From positions 164,341,824 through 164,405,823 of the forward strand of contig CM028377.1 of the NCBI GenBank assembly GCA_013146195.2: a DNA stretch of 64,000 bases, given 5' to 3'. Origin of the DNA: Codonopsis lanceolata. Its lineage: Eukaryota; Streptophyta; Magnoliopsida; Asterales; Campanulaceae. Below the pieces are notes generated by a model, which was not told the DNA's origin, made no database searches, and saw nothing but the letters and a program-made list of their open reading frames with translations. The position numbers and the translations under genes are program-made. Each line of letters starts with the position of its first letter. The stretch's first letter is position 1. Below, piece by piece: positions 10,858-21,240 of the stretch.

Positions 10858-11912
10858 ACTAAGGGTGTTTTGTACGAAGTCCACCAAGGAAAATGTCGTG
10901 GCCACCCAGGTACCAGATCCCTAACAGAAAAGGTTTTACGCGCAAGGTACTATTGGATTACGCTCAGGAGAGATACAGATAAGTATGTCCGTGAGTGTGA
11001 CAAATGCCAACGATACACGGACATACCAAGGTTGTCGTCCAGTCGTCGCGACCTAGCCGTTTGACATGTGGGGAATCGATTTGATCGATACTTTTCCCTT
11101 GGCACAGTACAAATACAAGTATGCAGTTGTCACCATCGAATATTTCACAAAATGGATCGAGGCAAAGCCACTGGCCAAGATTTCTAGGGCAAACATCATC
11201 AAATTCGTCCACAACCAAATATGGTGTACATTCGGCTTCCCACGGGCAATCATCTCAACCCACGGCACCTAATTCTCAGATAAGTTCACAACTGAATGTG
11301 CGTGTTTGGGTGTCAAACATTAGCAATCATCCGTCACTTACCCACAAGGCAACGGCCAAGCTGAGGCCGAGAACAAACAAGTCTTGCACGCTCTCAAAAG
11401 AAACCTAGAAGGGCAAGCTGGAAAATGGGCAGAAGAGCTACAGTCGGATTTATGGGCGATCAGAACTACTGTCCGGGGCCCAACAAGGGAAACTCCATTT
11501 GCGCTCACCCACGGATCTGAAGCTATGATCCCCGTAGAAATGGCCTTGCCTAGCTACCGAGTTTCCCACTACAGCGAACAAAACAATGAGTTCGCCCGAG
11601 CAATAGACCTTGACTTACTCAAAGAAAGAAAGCTAGAAGCGCGGTTGAGGATGGTCAATTATAAACAGTGCGCAAAGGGTCACCACAATAAAAGAGTCCG
11701 AGGAAGAGCGTTCATGGTCGGAGATTAGGTACTCAGACAAATTGAGGTAACTGGTCACCGGGCAGAATGGGGAAAGCTCTCGCCTAACTGGGAAGGGCCT
11801 TTTCAAGTCACGAGCATAATCAGATAGGGCACTTACACATACGAACCCAGGAGGGCAAGGATTTGAAGCATCCCTGGCATGCGAATCACTTGAAAAAATA
11901 TGACCGTTGAGC
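10858..11912 (+). pseudogene. Tat element integrase
   Basis: Three frames give the whole domain. The zinc finger is 'HQGKCRGHPGTRSL' with 'CDKCQ' (H-H-C-C). The core starts with 'MWGIDLIDTFPLA' (first catalytic Asp) and 'YFTKWIEAKPLAKIS'. The second catalytic site, normally S-D-N-G, reads 'ISTHGT', so the Asp is lost. The third has 'NGQAEAENK' with the Glu. The C-terminal part, 'LSPNWEGPFQVTSI' and 'HPWHANHLKKY'-like sequence, ends near 11912. Stops at 11064 and 11728 interrupt it. Confidence 0.8.
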
Positions 11913-12816
11913 AAGTTTCAATATACAAATGGGCAAGGCCCTCAGCCTTGTTGAGGGTCACCATCGTTCTATCAATGAAAAAGGCAAATTATTTATGTTT
12001 AATAGTTTAAGTGGTTTTTATCATTTATAAATTGCTTTTGGATTGCTTGGCAAGGCTTGCTCGCAAACCGAGCAGGTAGGGCCATGCCCGGTCAACCTTC
12101 CACTATACCCGAGTATCCGTGAGCGCATCTTGTCCTCTAAGTGAGTATGACGGGGCCTTGCCCGACTCACACGCTGGGAAGCCCACCAGCCGATAGGGGC
12201 CATGCCCACAAGGTAGCGGCTAACTACCTCGAATTCTTATAGTGATCGAGCAACACTATTAGTCATATATCTCTATACCCAGTTGACATACTAGCAACAG
12301 CTTCGACGTACAAACGCCGGACTGGGCTGAGCCCGATTAGCTGATCGCCGCTCAGAGATGGGCCTTGTCCATTATGTTGTCTTCAGAATGCTCGCTTCAG
12401 AGCGATAGGGGTGATGCCCACTCAAAGCCTTGGCCAGAACCTAGCACTTAAGCCAGGCAGGCAAGTTTGTCCTGCCCGCCCAAAGCCTTGGCCAGAGCCA
12501 AGCACTTAATTTGGGTAGGAACATCTGCCCGCGTACTTTCCAACTTAAATAATATGTTTGCTTAATTAGCCTTATTATTTTTAAGTTAAATAATTGCATA
12601 AGTTTGCATGCTCGATTAACTACGATTACTTGTTACTCGTTATGTTTGTTGGGGCATCCCATACCCATACATGCTAGTACTAAACAAAATACAGGAAGAA
12701 TGCAAATAGAGAGCAATTATCAAACAAAATGTATTATCTATTCAAAATGTTCAAGGGATTACAATCAGAAGTCAAGCATAGTGGCATTCAGGCCAAACAA
12801 AAATAGCATTCCTAAG
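11913..12816 (+). repeat. Non-coding spacer of the Tat element with repeated GC-rich motifs
   Basis: No coding potential. Short related motifs recur: 'gggccatgcccg' (12079), 'ggggccttgcccga' (12152), 'ggggccatgccca' (12197), 'gggccttgtcc' (12361), and two copies of 'aaagccttggccaga' (about 12425 and 12483). The same vocabulary appears at 18648 and in the LTR at 19567-19700. Tat elements are known to carry variable repeated 3' untranslated regions. Confidence 0.6.
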
Positions 12817-13144
12817 CTAAGCTTGGTCTAGAGCCTGATCTGGAGGGGGAGGAAGACCTTTGGCGAAAGCCCGGTACTGCTCTTCATATTGGGCAATCAG
12901 TGCTTTGCGGGCAGCCTCTTTTTCAACAGCCTTGGCATCATCCTCTGCAACCATCTGCTCGGCCACAGTGGACTCAAAAGCATCAACCAAGGAGCACACA
13001 TTCACGTCCAGTGGAGTCGGCGGGACCCAAGGCTCGCGACCAGCTTCAGAATCTGCCTTGGCCAGAACATCCAGCTTTGCCTCGGTATAAGGGACCAAGT
13101 TGTGAAACTGATGGGCAACATCAGAGTAAGGATCGAGAACGGCC

Positions 13145-13149
13145 CATTC
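13145..13149. repeat. Target site duplication cattc, left copy
   Basis: Five bases identical to 15818-15822, directly bordering the TG and CA ends of the solo LTR. Confidence 0.85.
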
Positions 13150-15817
13150 TGTAGCGCCCAAGAATTTCCTTGTATTTATTATGATATTTATTTGTTAATC
13201 ACAAGTTGATTAGTGTTCAACTTGCAATGCTAGCATGTAAGTCAAATAGTATTTTGATTTGGGTTTTGAGTTCTAATAAGAACTTGGTTATCTCGTGAGT
13301 TGGACTTGTGCAATAGCACGTTTGGAGTCCGATTGTGTTATTTATGTGTTTTGCATTATTTGTGTGTTTTGTGTTGTGGACTTGGGTAATTACCCTACGA
13401 AAGTCCATTTGAGCTCAAGATATGTTGGGTTTAGGGTGAGACGTGTTTAAAGTCCATATTGGACTTTGGTTTTATTAATTATGATTTATAACATTGGAAT
13501 AGAAAATGACATGTTAAAGCTAGAAAATATATATTTTCGACTAGATTGACCCGAAATGTATCGTACGTTACGTGTTTCTTTTTATATTGTTCAAATATAT
13601 TTTTATTTAAGCACTGGCTAATTAATAATGATTAGTTAATATTTAATTGGGTCAAATTGGTGATTAATTGATTGTAACAATGTTGACTTTTGACCACCCA
13701 ATAAAAGTGATACTAAAAATGACTAACTATTTATATATATGGAATATTTAATTAGTTCCAAGTGAATGATCACTTGGAAATTTCCACAGTTTCGGCTAAA
13801 TTTCATTTGCCTTTGTTTTGGTTTGACCAATTTGGTCGGTGGCGGGGGACACACTTTCTTTTCCTTAATTCGATAATTGAACAGCAAGTAGTTCATTTTC
13901 CTTTCCTCGTCTGCGTTCTGTCTGCCTTTTTGTGAGTTTGAGGGTTTGAGCTATTCAGCTCAATTTGTTAACAAAATATTACCCGTTTTTAATTCCGACT
14001 CCGTAGGGGTGTTCTATGTGTTGAGGGCTACATTTACACCAGAATATTTTGTGTTTTCATCGATATTTTTCGGTAGAGGAAAGTTACTATCCCCTTCCCT
14101 TTGTATGTAATAATTGCATATATGTACTGTGGGCTACCCCCACGTGATTTGTTTTGAATTTGGAGTAAAAATACTCTCGTTATTAATTATTGAATATTTG
14201 AACCGATATGTGTATTTAAATGTTTGAGATTATTATTTGGGCCGAATTAGTTATTGGTGAGATTGTGTTGGGATGAATCCTGCAAATCACGGTGATGCCT
14301 GAAATTTTTTAATAATAAATAAATGACTCAACGGAGTCGATTTAGGCACAATAAAATATAAAGAGTGTTGTATTGAGTTCCTACGATATTGGGGGATATT
14401 TTGGGTTAGATATTTTATATGAAATATCATATATGTGTTAATTGTCTTTAAACAAATAAATGCTTCCGTGTGTATTTTAAGCAAATAGATGCTTACGTGT
14501 TTAATTCAAGCAAATAAGCATGCTTGTATGTACGTCGAGCCCCCATACTTGGGACTCGGTGGTTGTGTTTAATTACAAGTAAACAACTACTTGTGCATCG
14601 CATTGAGTCCAACTGGCATATGTGGTTATGTCGATAATGGGACGACAATAGTCTTTACGAGAGTTAAATCTCGTAATCGCTACGGGTCATTGCATGGGTC
14701 TCTCCCTTGTTATTGGTCATGACAAAGATGTAGCCTTGTCAGAGCAATTTGCATGACAAACAGAAGGCTAGACATTTGGGTAAAACTCGGGGGAATGAGA
14801 CTCCTAGTTAAGTCCCAAATGTTAGACTATGGATTCCTCAACATGTGATTTAAGTGCAACAACCAAACTCTTGGGTCACTCGGAGACTCTGGTTAAGTCA
14901 AGGTCGGGATATTATTGGGTTCAGTCATGACTTTGGTTTTCAATTCTGGATACTATCAGTTTCAGACAGTATATTATGGGTATCGCGACAACAACACATC
15001 TATAGTGTTCTTCTGGATTTCTGGCGCAGTTATATATGTGTATTGTTTCAACAGCACAGCTACAATGTTTTATAGTAGGACAAGTCAAAAGCTCTCTTAC
15101 TGATTCACCTCAAATACAAGTCAGATTGAGATACTGATTTATATCCTGACTATGTGTTTATATTACGTTGAGTCAATGTGCATTATAACATGATCAAAGT
15201 GAATTGTGTGCAAGTATATGAATTGCTATACTTGATGTATCGTGCATTGTGTATTATGTGTTGGTTATATGTTCATAACAGCATGCCATATAGATCACGT
15301 AGTAACTTACTGAGTTTATCACTCACCCTGTTCCTTTTTGTTTTCCTTAGATCCCAGTCAGGCAGGAAGTACGCGGTGAGGTTGGCAAGATTTATTAGAC
15401 GTCGACAGTCTTTGGTATGCAGCACTTCAGGAGGTTGTATTGTGTTTTATGAGGACATGGGTTTATAGGAGAGAGTTATGTAAACTCTTCCTTGGGTTTG
15501 TGTTTAGTATGGTATTATTCACTTGTTGCCGACGTGTAACGTCGTGCTTGTATATGATACTATAGTGTTGGTTGGCTTTAGAGCCTGGTGTAGTTCGAGC
15601 AATGGCTCATTGATTTTGTTATTTTGTTTTCTCGACCTTTTTAGAGTCGTGGGGTTTCTATTATCATAGCAGGGATTATTGTGATTAAATCATGTTTTTG
15701 TTAAGCCCACTTTTAGCAGAGGCTTTGCACGTGTTTCATTTTGAACTAGTGTGTTTTGTTTTGTTGTTACACACTTGACCCAGATTTCGTATAGAGATTT
15801 GGGGTCAGGTCGTGTCA
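13150..15817 (+). mobile_element. Solo LTR (Tekay-like) with 5-bp target duplication
   Basis: A 2668-bp block begins 'tgtagcgcccaag' and ends 'gtcaggtcgtgtca', flanked on both sides by cattc (13145-13149 and 15818-15822). It lies inside the coiled-coil exon of the antisense gene. No PBS, polypurine tract or polyprotein fragment is visible inside, so it is a solo LTR formed by LTR-LTR recombination. Length and terminal sequences fit Tekay/Del LTRs. The few ORFs of 60-100 codons inside are not convincing. Confidence 0.85.
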
Positions 15818-15822
15818 CATTC
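15818..15822. repeat. Target site duplication cattc, right copy
   Basis: Matches 13145-13149. Dropping one copy and the LTR restores a continuous antisense frame, independent support for this being the insertion scar. Confidence 0.85.
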
Positions 15823-16383
15823 GGCCATGGTCTGCATGTCCACTACCCCACGACCAGCGAGCAACCGGAGAATGTGATTGGTGCCATGTGCATAATAGGG
15901 CACGATGGTCGCATCCACGACATCCTTAAAGTCCAGGGAGCTCTTGTAGTCCTCCACCGCAGACTCTCTGGCATTGAACAACTTCCCCATCAGGTCGGCC
16001 ACCAGCTCTGCGTCCTTGATAGCCTACATCTTGAGGGCATCCCACTCCACCTGCAGATGTTCCCTCTGTTGGGTAACTGCTTCAAGGGTATTATTCCCCT
16101 TCTCCAGCTCGTCTTGATTTTTCTTCATCTGGCCCACCAGCTCCGTTTTCTCAGCGACCAAAGTGTTGTTTTGGGTAGTCAGCAACAAGTTGTGCTCAAA
16201 CAACTCGGCTTCCTTCTGCTTTACAGCAGCATCGTTGGCCTCCAGCTAGTCAGCCATGGAGGACACCAGTTCGATCTTCTCTTTCAGCAGGCCCCCAAGG
16301 GTTTTATGATCCGCCTCCACCTTTTTGCGAGCCTCCTTCTCTTCATTGTATCGATCATATAGGTTAATACAAGTGGAGGCAAT

Positions 16384-16458
16384 CTGCAAACAGAGAATAA
16401 GCAGTTAGCATACGAATGAATGAAGAAAAAAGAAATCAAGCTACAGTCCGTTTTTTAC
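16384..16458 (-). other. Probable spliceosomal intron in the antisense gene
   Basis: On the minus strand the sequence goes from GCGAG|GTAAAA through an AT-rich 75-bp stretch to TCTGTTTGCAG|ATTGCC. The upstream frame ('ETAGHVLIGNVGLCLSE') and the downstream coiled-coil frame ('IASTCINLYDRYNEEKEARK') join in phase. This is sequence evidence only; no transcript is available. Confidence 0.65.
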
Positions 16459-17086
16459 CTCGCTCAGGCAGAGGCCCACATTGCCGATTAGCACATGGCC
16501 AGCGGTCTCCCAATCTTCCACCAGGACATCGTGTAGGGCCCGCTCAATAATACCCTTGCCCACCAGGTCTCCCGTGCTCCCGCGGGCATACAGATCGACG
16601 CCCCCCCCAGCAATGGGGCATCACCAAAGATTTCTTTCACAAGCGCTCGGGCAGCGCTAGTGGTGGGGGGCATCACTAAACATGCCTGCCTCCAGGTAGC
16701 TACCCTGGTTTAAGTTGGGGCAGAAACAGCAGGCTTAGAGCCCGAACCACGTGGGCGAACAGTTCGGGCAGGAGGATGAGAGGGACTCTTCTTTCTTTTT
16801 CCCGCTGCCTTGGCATCCTTGGCAGCGGGGACCACAAAGATCTTGATCGTAGGGGACTTGGTGGCCTTACCAGCAGTGACCTCAACAGTTTCTTTGGGGG
16901 CCTTAGTAACTTTGGAGGCCGCTGCCTTCTTGACCGGGCTCGAGGCCTTGCCCAAGGCCGGGGTTTTCTTAGCTGGCAGACAAAAGGGAACTTTGGACAG
17001 CACCACATGCTCATTGGCCTTCAAATCGATAGCCCGCTGGTTGGTCTGCTTCTTCCTATTCTTCAGCATAGCCAAGTTCTTCATCC

Positions 17087-17243
17087 CTGAAACAGGACAA
17101 GGCGCGATCAGTGCTGTTACGAAATAAAGTTAATCAAAACAGAAATTAAAAAGGGTTCGTGAGTAGCGGGCAACCATTATTGTCCTCATAAACTGGTCGA
17201 CAGTTCGCATTAGGGCCTAGCCGTTGACACTCTATGCACTCAC
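17087..17243 (-). other. Possible spliceosomal intron in the antisense gene
   Basis: Minus-strand donor AAAC|GTGAGTGC and acceptor CCTGTTTCAG|GGATG bound 157 bp, and removing it joins the two coding parts in frame. The exon end contains a TAG stop three codons upstream of the donor, so either that is a decay mutation or the donor is CACAG|GTAGAT, which gives a different frame. Confidence 0.45.
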
Positions 17244-18554
17244 GTTTGAACATCTACCTGTGGCAATCACCCCAGTATGGATGAGGTCTCTCAGGCGCAT
17301 GAATTAAGAGGGGCTCCACCCGAGGGACTTCTACTCGCATTACGGCAGCCATGCACAGACTTCGTGGGTTGCACACTAGCTCTTTCCAATCGAGCAAAAA
17401 TTGCTGGCCGACCCGTTTTTCATTTTCTTCAATAACCCCAACAGCAGCCTTCAACGCAACCAAGCGGGCAATCTCGCCTGAACTAAAGTCTTGCTTGGAA
17501 ACCTTGGGGATTTTCATTTCACCGGTTGTTGTGGGCGCGAACGGCCATCCAATTCAGGACTCTATGAAAAGGGCCCTCCTATCCCAGGCCTCTACCTTCC
17601 CAGGGACATCGGCCAAAAGCCTCAAAAAATTGGAATTGGACCTCACTCCAATCCGTCCGCCTGTGCTCGGAGCAAAAATGAAGAGTTTGCGGAGTAGATA
17701 CATGTCCGACTCGAAACCCAGTAGACGACAGGCCACCATGATCGCCTGAACAATATTCAGAATCAAGTCGCAGAGCACGGCTTTGATCTCGAGCAGGAAG
17801 TCCACCAAGAAAGGCTTCAGCGGAGGCGCAGTCCGACCCGGAAGAAATCAACGAAGAATAGGAGCTCATTCCGTTGCTCGCGGGACAGCTCTACCCCACT
17901 GGGCACATCCATCTTACTTGCCCGGTAGTAGGCGGAGTCAATACCAAGGGACGTGAGCCAGGCCGTCACCTTGTCCACTGTGTCCAATGAGGCCCAATGA
18001 GCAGCATACCGATTTTCATCGTCTTTTACATACCAGTCGGGCTCATCATCTTCGTCTACAACCTCATCAAGTGTGGTATCCACTTGAATGCGGCCATCTT
18101 TCCTTATACGACGAGCAAGGAGCATATGGTCGTCATCATCGGCAGCCTCCTCTAGGGTGACCTCCACCTGAGAGCGGCCAGTCTTTTTCATGCGGCGGGC
18201 AAGGGGCATGCCATCTACTTCATCAGATTCTGAGACACCCCCAGCCGCCTCTCCCTGCTCGGGACGCACCTCTCCGGCCACGCCTTCGACCCGGTCCACC
18301 CGCTGTTCAGGGCCTTGCCCGTCAGCATATCCGTCTTCCTGAACACTCTCCTCTCCAGAGTCACCGTGCCCGCTGGTGGAATCGATGAGGTCAACTATGG
18401 GGGTTGCCATCCGCCTGGGAATGGTTTTTTCGGTCACGGACTCTTCCCCGTCTTCTCGCACAAAATCTACAGCAGGAGTCCTCTCACTGCTGAGTGATTC
18501 GTTCCGTCCACCGTAACTGAAGGTTTCACGGTCATTTTCCGAAACATCAGACAT

Positions 18555-19040
18555 CTACAAAAGAGATCGAGGAAGGAAAGTCAACGTTCTGCCTGGATAA
18601 CCGATAAAGCAAAAGGGGAAAATTCCTAAGTCTATGTACACCAAGGGGCCATGCTCACCTAGCGAGCAAGATCACTTGGTCTTTTCCTCAATCTCTACCT
18701 AAGGGCCTTTTCTAATCCTAGGGGTCCTACCCAGAAACGCATGAAGATGAAGAAGACAAACTCAGAAAAATGAATAACAAAGCCAGAAAAGAGAACATGA
18801 AACTTGCTGTCAGGCTTGAGTTGAAGGTTTTCTGTGAACAATCGGTATTGAATGCAAGAACGGCGGAAGGATTCGAGTTCCGGAATCAGGTGAACGCTTG
18901 GAATCAGAACGAAGGGCCACCGAAATCTGGGAATCACCTTAAGGCAGTAGCAAGAACGTCAAGAATTCAAGACTCTCTCTCTCTCTCTAAAAATCAGAAA
19001 CTGTAAAAGGTTTGAGGAGAGAGGGGGCTGACCTTTTATA
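18555..19040 (-). promoter_or_regulatory. Promoter and leader of the Tat antisense gene
   Basis: On the minus strand CCTATAAAAGG (19042-19032) is a strong TATA box. About 30 bases further the sequence is pyrimidine-rich, followed by a CT-type microsatellite at 18967-18988 (shown as 'ctctctctctctc' on plus), a common plant 5' leader feature. The first long frame starts with ATG at 18554, giving a predicted leader of roughly 450 bases. This promoter is separate from the LTR promoter at 19959 and points the other way. Confidence 0.6.
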
Positions 19041-19408
19041 GGCCAGGTTTTGGGGGGAAAGGCGGAGGTCGAGACGGTGTCTGAAAGGACAAGTGACGTC
19101 ACACAAAGCACACTCGCATTAAATGCGGCGCTTCAGAAGCCGCGCCCCATCAAATCACATTACATCCTGACGGCTCATGCGCCCCACGCCTACTCAACCT
19201 ATGCACTCTCAACAGCAAGCTTCCTTGGTACGCTCCAGCTGCCTTCCATTGAGGTTCCAGAACCTTCTACAAACTTGCTCTCCAAATCCTCTGCCTTTTT
19301 CTCAAAAAAATCACAAGTGTTGGAGCCTAGAACAAGACCAACATCAACTAGCATATATGTTCCTCGCTCCGAGCATGAATACTCGCCAGACATGGAGTTA
19401 GGGGCCAC

Positions 19409-20202
19409 TGATGTGCCAGGCCCAAGCCGGGTCACGAGCCAAGCACGAGCGACCACCACATGCTAATCACGAGCTTAATTAACGTGGGACCTACCAATCT
19501 AGCGGGCAGAGCTAGCAAGATATCAAGCAACGAATAAAATAACTCTCACTCAAACCTAGTCGAGCCATGGCCTTGCCTACCCGACCAAAGGCCATGCCTG
19601 GGGACCATACTCACAGCGGGCAAGAAATCAGACTCATCCCGTCCAAACTTAGTTGAACAATGGCCTTGCCTGCCCGACCAGAGGCCATACCCGGGATCTA
19701 CACTTGTCTATAATTAACCTACACCATATAGCCAGGTAGAGCCTTGCTCGTCCAGGCACGCATCGAGCAGGAAACTCCAGAAACTTGCTCTCCAAGACAA
19801 GTAAAAGGTTTCCTTATCCGAGCAGGACACTTACCTTATCTACTCCTACATTCACACGGCCAGCCGTCTATCATGCCTACAATTTAGGGATTTCATCCTT
19901 GATTGACTGGGTAACTATGGAAGCTGAATACCACCAGGATTCTAGGTCATTAAGGGCCTATAAATACCCCTCCATAAACCACAAACAAGGTACACACTCT
20001 TTCTTGAGCCTAGAACCTCTGTCAAATTGCTTTTTGACTCTCTCACACGATACTTACCCTCACACCGGAGTGGTTCCGCGAGGCCAAGCCTTGCACTTCC
20101 ACTAAGGTGTTTTCGTGATCTTAATCAGGCTCAAGGAAGCAGGTCAAGCTCAGTTATCCTACCCATCATACGGACGGCCCAAGCTGTATTTTTGTCACAT
20201 CA
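19409..20202 (+). repeat. 3' LTR of the Tat element
   Basis: Begins TGATGTG and ends CACATCA, a perfect 7-bp terminal inversion, 794 bp. A weak purine-rich tract (gagttagggg, about 19395-19404) precedes it. U3 holds a roughly 95-bp imperfect tandem duplication (about 19548-19735). A TATA box is at 19959. The three plus-strand ORFs in and before it are not genes. Confidence 0.8.
19959..19966 (+). promoter_or_regulatory. TATA box of the Tat LTR
   Basis: TATAAATA followed by 'cccctcc' in the typical U3/R position, 550 bases into the LTR. It would start the sense transcript of the element; here, in a 3' LTR, it would read out into flanking DNA. Confidence 0.65.
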
Positions 20203-20249
20203 AACTTAATAACCAACAGACGATCTTTTGGCCAATTGTACATGTTGGT

Positions 20250-21240
20250 TTGACAAATACATGCTGTTAGGGTTGTTTCGTAAATACACGTTAGATTGGT
20301 ATTCATAAATCTAACGCGATATACAATCATTTGCACGTTAGGTTTGTTAATTTCTCATTCTTAAATATATGTCCAATTTTACCTCGGTATTTTTAATTAG
20401 ACATTGTATCTTGCAATTCAGCATCGGTGTAATTTAATTAGGCAACGAATTTTTCTATTCTACCTCGGTTTAAAAATACACGCGTTTAATGATTTAAAAA
20501 TTAGGCATCGGTGCTTCCAATCATGTCTCGGTGTTACTTAATTAGGTATCGTTTCTTACAATTATGCATCGGTCTTACTAATTAGGCGTCGTTTCTTTAA
20601 TATGGTAACAGATTTCAGTGTATTTTTCCAATCTTGTCTCAGTGTTACTTGATTAGGCATCATTCCTTCAAATCCTACCTCGGTGGTACTTGATTAGGAA
20701 TCGTTCCATCAAATCATGTCTCGGTGTTACTCAATTAGACGTTTCCAATCCTGTCTCAGTGTCACTTAATTAGGCATCGTTCCTTCAAATCTTGTCTCGT
20801 TGTTACTTAATAATTAGACCTCGTTTCTTTTTTGTATCGCGATATATAAATAATTAGGCTTTTTTTAAAAAAAAAAGTCAAGTCTCATTGTTAGTTAATT
20901 AGTCATCGTTTTTTTTTAAATCATGTCTCGGTGTTACTTAATTAAGTGTCGTTTCTTTAATATGATGACAAAGTTCAATTTATTTTTCCAATCCTGCCTC
21001 AGTGTTACTTGATTAGGCATCGTTCTTTCAAATCATACCTTGGTGGTACTTAATTGGGCATCATTCCATCAAATCATGCCTCAGTGTTACTTAATTAGGC
21101 ATCGTTCCTTCAAATCATGTCTCGTTGTTACTTAATTAGACGTCGTTTCCTATCATACGCGATATTATTTAATTAGACATCGTTTCATTAGTTACGGGAT
21201 GCTGAAATTTGACAACGAACTTTTGTGCGTGCGTTTGTTG
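20250..21240. repeat. Degenerate tandem array, about 45-bp unit, 360-bp higher-order period
   Basis: Repeats of roughly 'attaggcatcgttccttcaa' plus 'atcatgtctcggtgttactt' follow each other about every 45 bases with small insertions and deletions. The variant block 'gtcgtttctttaatatg' plus a unique 40-base insert occurs at 20588 and again at 20948, exactly 360 bases apart, and the variant neighbours (a 'cctcggtggtacttgatt'-like unit) also recur at that distance. No coding potential. Confidence 0.8.

Larger units (their letters stand above)
12817..18554 (-). pseudogene. Antisense spliced gene of the Tat element (PF04195-like region, coiled coil)
   Basis: Minus-strand gene between integrase and LTR. 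Exon 1 (18554-17244): an acidic low-complexity N-terminus, repeated blocks ending 'ARR', then 'LTSLGIDSAYYRASKM' and a globular region ('IMVACRLLGFESDMYLLRKL', 'FLRLLADVPGKVEAWDRRAL') that I relate by eye to the Putative gypsy type transposon family (PF04195). A frameshift near 17810 and stops near 17553 and 17254 break it. Likely intron 1 is 17243-17087. Exon 2 (17086-16459) is Lys/Ala/Pro rich. Intron 2 (16458-16384) has clean GT and TTTGCAG ends. Exon 3 (16383-12817) is a coiled coil interrupted by a solo LTR; with the insert and one duplication set aside the frame is continuous. Stops near 16250 and 16025 are secondary. Tat elements are known to carry such extra ORFs (for example in Grande). 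The role is unknown. Confidence 0.7.
7746..20202 (+). mobile_element. Tat-type Ty3/gypsy element, 5'-truncated, with antisense gene
   Basis: Plus-strand order: protease (7856), RT (8980), RNase H (9700), a second archaeal-type RNase H (10240), integrase (10860-11900), a non-coding spacer (11930-12816), an antisense multi-exon gene (12817-18554 on the minus strand), and the 3' LTR (19409-20202). The duplicated RNase H and an extra gene between integrase and LTR are hallmarks of the Tat lineage (as in Grande and Retand). The 5' LTR, PBS and gag are absent, cut off at 7745/7746 by the Athila LTR. All sense domains contain stops or frameshifts. Confidence 0.85.

Noticed and set aside
16710..17090. 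Plus-strand frames of 104-105 codons opposite the antisense gene
   Set aside because: The minus-strand reading (Lys/Ala/Pro-rich, in phase with neighbouring exons) explains the open frames on the other strand.
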